Shown: piece by piece, positions 11,363 to 21,700 of the stretch
How the letters are laid out: each line of letters begins with the position of its first letter
How positions within the stretch are numbered: position 1 is the first letter of the stretch
NCBI GenBank assembly: GCA_026225945.1
Contig: JAMJFZ010001815.1
Coordinates: 3,101,501 to 3,165,500, forward strand
Length of the DNA stretch: 64,000 nucleotides
Reading direction: 5' to 3'
DNA from: Cricetomys ansorgei
Taxonomy: Eukaryota > Chordata > Mammalia > Rodentia > Nesomyidae
Program-made: the position numbers and the translations under genes
The notes under the pieces: model-generated
Databases searched by the model: none
What the model was told of the DNA's origin: nothing
What the model saw: only the letters and a program-made list of their open reading frames with translations

Positions 11363-11397
11363 TTAGTGAAATGAGCACAATGTGCAGGTTAACACAT

Positions 11398-11560
11398 CTT
11401 GACAAGCGTGGTGGTGTGAATGAGAACGGCCTCCATAGACTCATATATCTGAATGCTTGGTCCCTAGTTGGTGGAACTGTTTGGGAAGGCTTAGGAGGTG
11501 GGCTTTGGGATTTTATAAGTGCATGTCATTCCCACTTAAGCTCTTTTTGTATAGAAGGTG
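11398..11560 (+). repeat. Rodent dispersed repeat fragment, family unassigned
   Basis: 'gtggtggtgtgaatgagaacggcctccatagactcatatatctgaatgcttggtccctagttggtggaactgtttgggaaggcttaggaggtgggctttgg' matches a very common rodent repeat (tggtttgaataagaatggcccccatagg...). I recognise the sequence but not its class with certainty. Confidence 0.5.
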
Positions 11561-11689
11561 GTGTTAACAGGTTCTGGGGCTTAGAACTTTAGCATTTTGG
11601 GTAGGACTCCATCCTAACCACAGATGGCACTAACAGACACCTTTGTCTTCTTTGAAAGGAAATAGTTGTATATTTTTGTTGTTAAGGCC

Positions 11690-11986
11690 TGGAGAGATGG
11701 CTCAGTGGTTTAGAGAATACTGCTCTTATAGAGGGACTGAATTTGGTTCCTAGCACCTATATCTATAACTCCAGCTCCAGGGGAGCCTATACCTCTGGCT
11801 GCTGTGAGTACCTGCACACACACACACACACACCCAAACACACACACGCACACATGCACAGACACACACACTGGCCTCTGAGTACCTGCATACACATACA
11901 CACACACACACGCACACACTGAAACACACACACGCACACACATGCACAGACACACACACTGGCCTCTGAGTACCTGCATACACATA

Positions 11987-12026
<40 letters not shown>

Positions 12027-12060
12027 CACAGACACACACACTGGCCTCTATGAGTACCTG

Positions 12061-12133
<73 letters not shown>

Positions 12134-12160
12134 GCGCGCGCGCGTGCGCGTGCGCACACA
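11690..12160 (+). repeat. B2-seeded CA/CG minisatellite
   Basis: A B2 head (ggcctggagagatggctcagtggtttagagaatactgctc) starts the block at 11690. After 'ctgctgtgagtacctgca' it turns into (CA)n. A unit containing 'acactggcctc', then '(ta)tgagtacctgcatacacata' or 'tgagtacctgcatacacata', recurs at about 11854, 11942 and 12024, giving periods near 88 and 82 bp. It ends in about 60 bp of (CA)n and a CG/TG run at about 12131-12155. Long frames on either strand are repeat artefacts. Confidence 0.9.
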
Positions 12161-13044
12161 TATTAAATAAAATACATGTTTTAAATATTTTGCTATTGGG
12201 GGGGTTCTTTTTGTTTTAGGTAATAGGATAATATACTGCAAACTTTTGATATGTATAAATGTTGAATTTGACTTGATATTTTATGAAACTATTAAAATAA
12301 TGGCATTTTTCTTTCTTAGATTATAAATGTGGTAAATTAAACCAACAGATTTTATCTTTGTGGACCTTCTGTAAACATGTCACCAATATAGTATCCCAAC
12401 ATAGCCACATTTTAAATTTTAGTGTATGTTAATTGGTTGACTTAGGTGCTAAGGGGACATGTCATTTCTAAGAATGATCTAATTTTCCCTTTTGGGGAAA
12501 GCACTGTTGGGCTTTAGTATCAGAGATGTCCTTTACTGGCTTCATAAAGGGGATGTGAATCCTCTGTGTTTTAATTCCCAGATTAATTCTCATAATAATG
12601 CATGACTTGTATTATGTGACTCCCAAATGTTTGACAGAATTCACATAGACAACTCTGTGCTTGCTTTAGGGAACACAGTGTACATGAAGTCATAGCTGGT
12701 GCTCTGCATAGCTCATAACCTCCCACATATCTGAGCTGCTGACCTTGGCTGTGTGCTTGAAGAGAAAGAACCAAGACCTGAGAGGCCTGCATAGCTATTG
12801 CCTCCAAGTCAAGAGAATAGGCATGCTTAGAAACATATGGGGAATATCAAATTCTGTGGTACTCAGCCCATGGGGAGCCATAAAGAATGGACTAACCATT
12901 CTGGTGCCTAGGTCTAGTAGACCTAAGAGCCGAAGGGCAGACAAAGCAGCCAGTCCTTACAGCAGCACCTACAGATGCTAACGAGACAGTAATGCTTTTG
13001 TACTCATTTGTAGAAATAAATTAATATTTTTACATTAGAATTTT

Positions 13045-13215
13045 CTTACTAAAATTTTATTTTTGTGGAGAAGGGCATGCTGCCACAGTATATATGTAGA
13101 TCAGCTTGCAGGAGCTGTTCTTTCCTTCCACCATGCCAGTTCTGGGGCTCCAACTCAGGTGCTTGGGCTTGGCAACAAGCACCCTACCTGGTGAGTCAGC
13201 CCTCTGGCTCTACAT
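13045..13215 (-). repeat. B3-type SINE
   Basis: 'ttatttttgtggagaagggcatgctgccacagtatatatgtagatcagcttgcaggagc ... ccaccatgccagttctggggctccaactcaggtgcttgggcttggcaacaagcaccctacctggtgagtcagcc' is the reverse complement of a B3-like SINE. Confidence 0.75.
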
Positions 13216-13553
13216 TGGTATTTTCAAAGACACATTTAGATCACTAGTGGCAGTATCTTTCAAAGGATAAGGTGCATCTCAAATTGGTAGAGAATAATGA
13301 TTAAGATTGTTATTTTGCACAGTACCTTTCGGCACTATGAAAGCCAGCTGGTAGGAATGAAGTTTCCAGGTCAATACTCGCTTGATATCTTCATGTTCTG
13401 TGATTCAAGTACATGGCATCTTCAGGAATAGGGTCTTACTGTCAAGTTCTGTAGGGTAACCAAGGCCATTAGCCATAGTCTGTAATGCTGGAATATGAGG
13501 CCTTACTGGTCAGCTGTGGTGTCTAGTGGCAGCATTGTCTCCTTACAGGGTAA

Positions 13554-13554
<1 letters not shown>

Positions 13555-13595
<41 letters not shown>
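13555..13595. repeat. (CA)n microsatellite
   Basis: An uninterrupted run of about 20 CA units. Confidence 0.95.
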
Positions 13596-13600
<5 letters not shown>

Positions 13601-14101
13601 GGGGTGGATATGTTTTCTACAGTTGTAGATAAGCTACAGTCCACTGGAAGGCCACACATGAGTAAAATAAACAAATAAATAAGGGTGCAAAGTTAAGTCA
13701 GTGGGTAGAGAACACATTGTATAAAATTCTTGAAGAAGTAGTAAAAAATAAGCGATATAAAAAGCAAAATCTAAAGACTATTATTTTGGTCTCTCAGGGA
13801 TGTTTCTCTATTCCTCTTGTATTTTTCAGTCTTACTTCTCTTATGAGGTTGTGAGACACTGTCTAAGAACTTTTGTTTTAGTTACACACTAAGGAACTTG
13901 CTGCAAGTCACACCTAATGGTAATACAGATATGTGGCGTAATGTTTACCTTTTCATACTTACTTTAACTGCATAAATGTATCCTTGAAATTAGATCATGG
14001 AGAGAAAACTGCTACTCCTTATAAGAATAAACCATTTTTAAGATACGTGGACATTCACTTGACTTCATCTAATTTTGCTTTTGATTGCTTAATTACAAGA
14101 G

Positions 14102-14186
14102 CAGGCTGGGAGGGGAGGGAGGAGGCTCAGACATCAAGGCCCACCTGGGCTATGAGAGACCCTGTCTCAAACAGCAACATGGAGGG
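14102..14186 (+). repeat. B1 3' fragment
   Basis: 'gaggctcagacatcaaggcccacctgggctatgagagaccctgtctcaaacagcaac' is the tail half of a B1-type SINE. Confidence 0.5.
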
Positions 14187-14204
14187 AAAGAGCAGGTTTT
14201 TAAT

Positions 14205-14425
14205 TTAAAAAAATTACTTGTGTTATTTTGTATATGAATGTTCTGTCTGCACGTATGTCTGTGCAACATGTGATGCCTGGTGCTCAGGAAGACCAAAAGA
14301 GGGCACCAGATTCCCTGAAACAGGAGCTCCAGGCTTGTGAGCCATTGTGTCGATGCTGGGAATTGAACCTGGCTCCTCTAGAAGAGTAACCAGTGCTCTT
14401 AACCACTGAGCATCTCTCCAGCCCT
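14205..14425 (-). repeat. B2-family SINE
   Basis: It ends with 'gatgctgggaattgaacctggctcctctagaagagtaaccagtgctcttaaccactgagcatctctccagccc', the clear reverse complement of the B2 tRNA-like head. The tail side begins in A/T-rich sequence near 14205. Confidence 0.9.
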
Positions 14426-15256
14426 CTAGATTTTATTTTATTTTATTTGTTTTATTATATTTTACTTAAAGACCTCAACTAGGAAGTTTGCTGTCAGTAA
14501 GCCTTGGGCTGTGGGGTGGGGAAACAGTACTGCGTTTGTTTCTGAGTGCCATTACACCTTTTCATATGCCGTGTGCTTGTCTCACACTTCCCTCTTCCTC
14601 CCCCTTCCCTGCTCACCCCTCACCACACTAACCAGGAGGGATCTGACACTGTGTGATGTTCTTCACTGTAAGTGTGTTCAGTTTATTTCCATGCTGAGGA
14701 AAGACGGAGACTAGAATCATATACAACCTGCTTTTAAGAAGTCAAATAAGAGGAGTGTGACTGTAGGTGCCCAAAGCTTGTTTCTCTTATTTTTTCTCAA
14801 AAACTCACAAGATACAATTCATATTTTAAGTGGCAGAATCACTTTATCCTGCCATTTTAAAAGAAACCCTGACTGATCAACCAATGAAGGAAGACATGTT
14901 TTGTATTATTTCAGCTTTTACTGGCTTAGATGTTTCCAAGCCTACGTTTTAATATCTGTGCTTTACTCATTAGCATCTAAATGGGAAAGTTTGGGTTCTG
15001 GTGATTCTATCTGGTCTTGACAAATAGATGGTGCTGTTTAAAAAAGAAAGTTGTGTGTCCTAGAAATTATTTACAGAGGTCTGTATGGGTTCTTCCTCCA
15101 GCTGTCCCTGGGGCTCTGGGAAGTTCTGTGTCCTTGAGACAGGCAGGCCTTGATGTGTGATCTTCCCTCTTCAGCTTTCCTGGTAGCTGGAATCACAGGC
15201 TTGCATCAGGGGCCAGAAGTAAGGGGTCTTCCCTCTCTTTCCCTCTCCTCCCCTGC

Positions 15257-15375
15257 CCTTGTTTTGTGAGACAGGGTTCTACTATGTAGCCCTGGCTGGT
15301 TTGAACTTGTAATAGTCTACTTCTGCCCTCCTGGGTGTGTTGGATTGTAGGTGTGCACAAGCACGCCCTGTGTTG
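15257..15375 (-). repeat. B1 SINE, diverged
   Basis: 'gttttgtgagacagggttctactatgtagccctggctggtttgaacttgtaatagtctacttctgccctcctgggtgtgttggattgtaggtgtgcac' is a reverse B1. Confidence 0.75.
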
Positions 15376-16789
15376 GTTCTTGTTTGCTTCCCTCCGTCCT
15401 TTGGCAGAGGTCAGTGACATAGCCATATCTGAGAAGGAAGCATGGTAGTGTTTCCTTTCTTGGAGCCTGGGTTGGGAAGTAAAGCAAATTGAGGGGCTGA
15501 GAGCAGTGGAACCCATCAGGAAAGGAAAGAGTTAGTCTTCACGGTGAAACGAACAACTTGAGAGTGCTATGTGCCAAAGAGTAAACATTCTACCTGAGCA
15601 GATTTATTTCACCTCAGTCTTGTGACGTAGGGGCTGCTGTTTCCACATTCATTTCACATTTCACATGGAGACCTAAAGTGGAAAAGCTAAGTGATCACTC
15701 CTATGAAGAATGTTAGGATCAAAGGACTACCAGTCAGTTCTGGTCAGGGTCTGTCTTCTTACAGCCACCTTTTGCTACGTCATCACAAGGTAGACTGGAC
15801 ACAAAGCTCTCAGCCCTCTTTGTCTAGGGCACTAATCCTATTCCTAAGGTCCTCACATTCAAGCCTCAATATCAAAGCTGGTTTACCTCCCATTCCACTG
15901 CGAGGGAGACGAAGTTTGAACTCAGGACCTGGGGAGAGACATTCCAATATCAGATCAAGTGATGGAGATGGATTGGAAGGGCTTAGTTAGGTATTTCCAC
16001 AGACAGTCCTCCCTCTTGGGCTTTTGGGCTCAGGGAAGGGAGTCAGAGTCTGATGCAAAATACCTGCATTGCCTCTGTGAGGGATGGGTGCATAAAATTG
16101 TGACACTCTAGAATCTTTGAGTGGAAAGGCATCAGAGACGTTATGGGACTTCTCCTTTCCCTGAAATAACTAATCTCTGAGGTCTTCCAACCTTCATTGG
16201 AATGTGTCAAGGAAGTGGAATTAATTTCTCATAAAGTGACCCTATTCCATCTCTGGGAAGCTTGAAGTGACAGAGGCAATTTTCCTGTGCTGGGCCTGAT
16301 GATGGCCCTCATGGTCCCTGTAAAGCTGCTGATCCTCTGCCCCTCACAGGGCTTAGGAGTTGTGCTTGGCCTTTCTATCTCTGGGAATCCAAAGAAGGCT
16401 GTTTGGCAGTTCTGCAGCTCCTGTGTTTGAGGAGTGTGAAAGTAGAGTCCTTGTCAGAGGAGACCATAGGAAGCCCAGGGTGCTTTTCGTCCATTAAGGC
16501 TGTGCATTGACTGCCACACCAGAGACTCAACTCACAGAAGCACCAAACAGCTCATCTCACCACCGGAAAGATGGGAGGCTGGAGGCACAGCTCTGCTGCC
16601 CAGTGTGGAGTGTGGAGTTGGAGCCAACATGATTGCCTCGGATAGGAGCACAATGGGATTCAGAACAATGGAGCTCCCACTAGTCTTTTAAACACACTTT
16701 CTAGTAGCTATAGGCATTAAAGTGCTTGATGAAGTCTCTTAACTGCCTTTTTCAGAAGTGAGTCCCTCACATTGGCTGTGGATGTGTGG

Positions 16790-16792
<3 letters not shown>

Positions 16793-16831
<39 letters not shown>
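16793..16831. repeat. (TG)n microsatellite
   Basis: About 19 TG units, roughly 290 bp upstream of the acceptor of the first coding exon. Confidence 0.95.
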
Positions 16832-16833
<2 letters not shown>

Positions 16834-17130
16834 TCTATCTGTGATGTGTCTCCCAGGACCAATGGGGAAAATTCTATGGCGCTTTCAGCTCTGTTGGGGA
16901 TGAGTGGAAGGGAAAGTCATCCTAAGCACATGTGTGTGTTCTCTCTCCCAGGGTCTCCAGCCGCCTAGTGAGGCAAGTCCTGGGAACTCTTTTCTTTCTG
17001 TCAGATTGGTGTCAGATTCTTCGGGGCGAAATGATGAATGGGAAATCTTCACTGCCGCTTGTTGCTTCTGCTTCTTCTTCCTCTAAGATTAAAAGTTTCT
17101 ATCCATCTTCCCACAGATCACCCAGTAGAC

Positions 17131-17818
17131 ATGATGAACATCAAGGCCTTTACCTTGGTCTCAGCAGTGGAACGGGAGCTGCTGATGGGCGACAAAGAGC
17201 ACATCAGCATTGAGTGTGTGGAGTGCTGCGGCAGGAATCTCTATGTCGGCACCAATGACTGCTTCATTTACCACTTCCTGCTGGAGGAGAAGGCCACGCC
17301 TGCAGGGACAGCCACGTTCATTGCCACCAAACAGCTTCACAGACACCTGGGCTTCAAGAAGCCTGTGAATGAGCTGTGTGCAGCCTCAGCTCTCAATAGG
17401 CTGCTGGTGCTCTGTGACAACTCTATAACCCTGGTTAACATGCTGAACCTGGAGCCAGTCCCCTCAGGAGCCCGCATCAAAGGGGCTACAACATTTGCAG
17501 TGAACGAGAACCCTGTGAATGGGGACCCTTTCTGCGTGGAAGTGTGCATCATCTCTGTGAAGCGCAGGACCGTCCAAATGTTCCTGGTGTATGAGGACCG
17601 AGTACAGATTGTCAAGGAAGTGTCCACCCCAGAGCAGCCTCTTGCTGTGGCTGTGGATGGCTACTTCTTGTGCCTGGCCCTGACCACACAGTACATCATC
17701 CTGAACTACAGCACAGGCCTCTCCCAGGACTTGTTTCCCTACTGCAGTGAGGAGAAGCCACCCATCGTCAAGAGGATAGGCAGACAGGAGTTCCTGCTGG
17801 CCGGCCCGGGAGGCCTGG
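17131..17818 (+). CDS. TGFBRAP1: TGFBRAP1 coding exon 1 (residues 1-229, phase 1 exit)
   Basis: The exon begins at 17117 after cttcccacag, so 14 bases of 5' UTR precede ATGATG at 17131. The -3 base is G. It encodes [20 protein letters not shown] through AGPGGL, most of the CNH domain, and leaves one base of codon 230 before the donor GTGAGG. The frame stays open for about 40 codons into the intron; that is read-through, not protein. Confidence 0.96.
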
Positions 17819-18672
17819 GTGAGGAGGGGCTGCAGTGCTGCTGCTCGTGGTACCTGCATCCTGCCTGCTGTCTTGGGGCTTCTGGATACACCTCACAATG
17901 GGAGAGTGAGGGTTCTGGGGCAAAATGTGTCACTTAATGATGTGGTCCTAAGAAACACATCGTTAGGTGATGTCCTTGTGTACAATTGTGAGAGTATCTG
18001 TTGGTCATTGGGATGGCCACGGTGTCACTAGGTGGCATAGTAATGGCATGTCGTTCACTGTGGACCAGAAGGCACATGATTGTACTCATGAATGCCTGGC
18101 AGCACTGGGGCTGTGTGGCCAGGTCATGGCAGATCTGCGTGACCAATGTGTAACGAAATTCCATCAGATTCTGAACGTGGGGCTGCCATTTCCTACCAGA
18201 GGGGCATTTTAGATATAGCCAACGAACCATTAACGCCTCATTAATAGAGTTCAAATTCACATCAGGGCTCATTCTTGGTGATGTGCATTTGACAGGTTTA
18301 CACAAATGTCCAACGGCTTGTAACTACTACTGTTGTATCATACAGAGCTTTCATTGCCTTAAAAATCCCTGGGCTTGACCTGAACCCCCACCACTTCGTG
18401 GCAACCACTAAACTTGTATTGTCTTCATAGTTGGCCTTGAAATGCACAGTTAGAATCATATGATATGGAGCCTCTAAGAGTGACTGCTTGTGCTTGACTG
18501 TGTATTCAGGGCTCTTCCATGTCTGTTCATGGCTTGAGGGAAGAAGAAAATGCTTGGTCCCAAAGTCCTTTGCTCTAAAAAAATGAATTTTTATTACAGA
18601 AAACATGTATGTGTACATACGTATGACTGCGGTGTATATGTGCATATATATGTATCATATATGTGTATATAT

Positions 18673-18714
<42 letters not shown>

Positions 18715-21700
18715 AGGTGTGCCTGTGTTTAAGTATCTGTTGCGTTTTTGGCTTTTTTTGCCTCAGTCCCACCCAGGGCTCATCTATTGTAACTGAGTTG
18801 CTAGAGCTATTACATTTTATTTTTCTTTAGGTCCTTCCCTCTCTCTTTTTATCTTTTCCTTAACTCTTCCTTTCTCCTTTGCTGGTGAACTTGGATGGTT
18901 ACCCACACTCTGGCTTTTTGGTTGTCCTACCCTATAGAGCGGCTTAACACGCCACTCTGACTCAGACTTCTGTTCATTGCAAGTAGATAATTAGGAGAGT
19001 TAAGGGTTTTTTTTTGTGCTTGCTTTGAGGAGGAAGCAAGCTTCCTAGTGTGGGTACCTTTGTCAGGAGCTGTGAATGCCTGTTTCCCTTTCCGTGAGAT
19101 AATAGCTGCTGATGTCCATTGCCAAGGTCCACGCCGTCACTAGGCCTGACTATGGGCAGTGTTGTATTTCTGTCTAGTCTTCCCTTCATAGATCACTAGG
19201 AATGCTTCTGTGAACGACTTTCTCCTCCTTAACCCCTTGGCATCTCCCAAGTATTTTGTATGAAGTCAGGGTGAGACAATGAGGTTCCTTCTATCTTCTA
19301 GAGACATTTCTAAACAAGCCTTATTTTGAACTCCTGGGTCCCTTTAAACATCTGTGGTGCATGCTTCCATTAGTGCTTGAACCTAGAGAGGGCATAGCCC
19401 AAAAAAACAGTTTTAAACGTTGGTGTGCCCTTTCCAGATCTCTATAATGTGGCATACTGAAACCACTTGGGCTCTTATAGTAGTATAAAAGCAGTAGGCT
19501 TCATCACCTGCCTGACAAGAACAGTTAGCTGGGGCACTTTAGCAACAGTTAGTATTCCTCTTCCTAAGGGGTACTTTTCTGGCTTGACTTGACCTCCTCA
19601 TTTGCCAGTTAGGGCTCTGCTCCTTCTTTCCAGTAAAATTGCAGAAGCCTTGGTCCTTGATATCTGGTTTCTGCCTTCTTTATGTCAGAAACACTAGTCA
19701 GGACTCGGCACTGTGACTCCCTTGAGAAGCTCAGTGCAGTGACCCTGGCTGTCAGTGCTGAGGGTCTCCGTGTTATCATGGGGTCTCATTGCCTGGAGAA
19801 TGGTTGTTTCACCCAGAATTTAACAGAATCCCTGGGATGGTTCCAGGCTCATCACTTTGCCAGTCTGTGTTTCCCTCATGTCTTAGTGAAGGTGGCATCA
19901 CAGAACCAGCTATGACATTCATTTCTTCTTCTCCCTTTTGGCCTCTTTGGCTGATTGTTCCAATGATGGTACCTACCTTTCCAGCATGGCCTTCATTCAT
20001 AACTGTGCTTTACTCCCTCAGTGTTTCCCGATGCTGTTTTGAATACTTGGGCATTACTGTTTGCCTTGAGGGTCCCTGTGTCAAGAGTCTTAGTCTTAGC
20101 CAGGCTGTGGCTACGCACGCTTTTAATCCCAGCACTCAGGAAGCAGAGGCAGGGAGATCTCTGTGAGTTCGAGGTCAGCCTGATTTACAGAGAGGGTTCC
20201 AGGACAGCCAGAGTTACGTCAGAGAAACTCTGTCTCAAAAAAATAAATAAATAAAAATAAAAAATTAAGAGTCTTAGTCTCTAGGGTGACCATTGGAATT
20301 TCTCTAGAAATCTGGAGGAAAGTCCTTAGGGTGGGTCTTAAATGGGATTGGGAGTGGGGGAGGATCCAGGTTCTTCCCTCCCCACTTTGCTTCCTGGGTC
20401 ATGAGCTGAGTGGTTTTGCCCTCCTTCATGCTCCTGCTAGGATGTGCTGCCTCAGCAGAGGCCCAAAGCGGTAGGGCTTTCAACCCCTCCTTCTCTCTCT
20501 TGTACCTGCCTCCCCCTCACCCTGTTATAACAAGCCACTTGACTGCCACAATGTCTAATCATTTGGAAGCAGCTGTGTGATGCTTTCGAAAGTTAAAGTG
20601 GATTGACACCTCTTGGCCAAAGTATTCATCCCAGTAATCCCCAGTATTGGTGCCTTATGTACAGTATAGATAAACTGTCACATGTTTATTGTGGACAGAT
20701 GCGTCACAGCAGTCTGTCTTGAATTGAAAAACCAGTTCTCTGTGTTATAGCATAAGTGTTCCTATAGCTTCTACGCCCACTCAAGGGCAAAGGGCTAACA
20801 CCAGTTAGTGCTCAGTGCTCAGACCTCAACTTTTAAGTGTAGCCACCTTCTGGTAGACACTCAGTAGACTACCTGGCATGTAGCAGTTGCTCAGTAAACA
20901 TGCTGACCAAATGTGTGAAGAAGAACTGAAGCACAGGGCAAGCCAGGTGGGAGTAGATATGGAAGAAAGCTTGTCGTGCTTCCTAAGCAGGTTTTCTTTC
21001 TCCTGTGTGGGGAACATGTCATTTATAAATGGGCAGGTATGTTTAGTAGAAACACTTTAAAATCTCACTTGTAATTAGAAGCAGATATGATATGTGTTCT
21101 GAATAAGGTAGTTTTCTTCACAGTGATGTAGTCACACGTGGTTCTTGGCACATGAATATGTCCTATTATTTTTCTTAAAATGCAAGCCTGCAGGAGAATT
21201 GTATGCATGGGTTATTTTTTACCCATCATTTCTATGGCAAAGAATACATCATAGTTATTTGAAGATACCTCCTTTCTATTTTTCTAGGCATGTTTGCCAC
21301 CGTGGCCGGGATTTCCCAGCGTGCCCCTGTGCACTGGTCAGAAAATGTGATAGGGGCAGCTGTTTGCTTCCCCTATGTCATAGCGCTTGGTGACGAGTTC
21401 ATCACGGTTCACAGCATGCTGGATCAGCAACAGAAGCAGACCCTGCCCTTTAAGGAAGGTCACATTCTGCAGGACTTTGAAGGTGCCTATTGACAGAGAA
21501 ACCTTAACATTTTCATTCCAAACTTTCTGCGGTCTTTCTACAGTAAATGTTACTGGGGATTTTTTAGGAGCTGGGCCTTATGCTGAGAGAAGATGAAGAA
21601 AGCTGGAGTTAGTGGCTAAGCGTACTTGCTGCTCTTTCAGAGGACCAAGGTTTGGTTCTCAGTACCCATACCAGACTGCTCACAGCTGCGTATGTGCATA

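Larger units (their letters stand above)
2717..17116 (+). other. TGFBRAP1: TGFBRAP1 intron 1 (proposed)
   Basis: About 14.4 kb between the proposed noncoding exon 1 and the first coding exon, which begins after the acceptor tctatccatcttcccacag. It is filled with B1, B2/B3, B4, MIR, MER2 and simple repeats listed separately. I see no coding exon in it. The stretches 5000-6000, 12200-13000 and 15400-16780 hold nothing I recognise. Confidence 0.55.
17819..21287 (+). other. TGFBRAP1: TGFBRAP1 intron 2
   Basis: 3.5 kb. It contains an L1M-like 3' end near 18370-18545, a TATG/CA-rich stretch with (CA)n at 18675-18712, an L2/MIR-like tail near 20850-20910 and a well preserved B1 at 20097. The stretch 17939-18260 looks repetitive but I cannot name it; the rest shows nothing I recognise. 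Confidence 0.85.

Noticed and set aside
11690..12160. Possible CRISPR-like array because of regularly spaced repeats
   Set aside because: The spacers are CA repeats, the genome is mammalian and the unit derives from a SINE tail.
11710..12241. Long Cys/Val and His/Thr frames of up to 163 codons through the CA block
   Set aside because: They are translations of (CA)n/(TG)n and recur in several frames on both strands. They have no protein character.
17038..17130. Upstream in-frame ATG extending TGFBRAP1 by 31 codons
   Set aside because: It lies before a clear acceptor (cccacag at 17116) and homologues start at MM(N/S)IKAF.
17819..17937. Read-through of TGFBRAP1 coding exon 1 for about 40 codons
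   Set aside because: A strong GTGAGG donor at 17819 and the continuing homology at 21288 show this is intron.
17939..18260. Segment with 'tgatgtggtcctaagaaacacatcgttaggtgatgtccttgtg'
   Set aside because: It looks like a medium-copy mammalian repeat but I could not place it in a family, so it is not listed as a feature.
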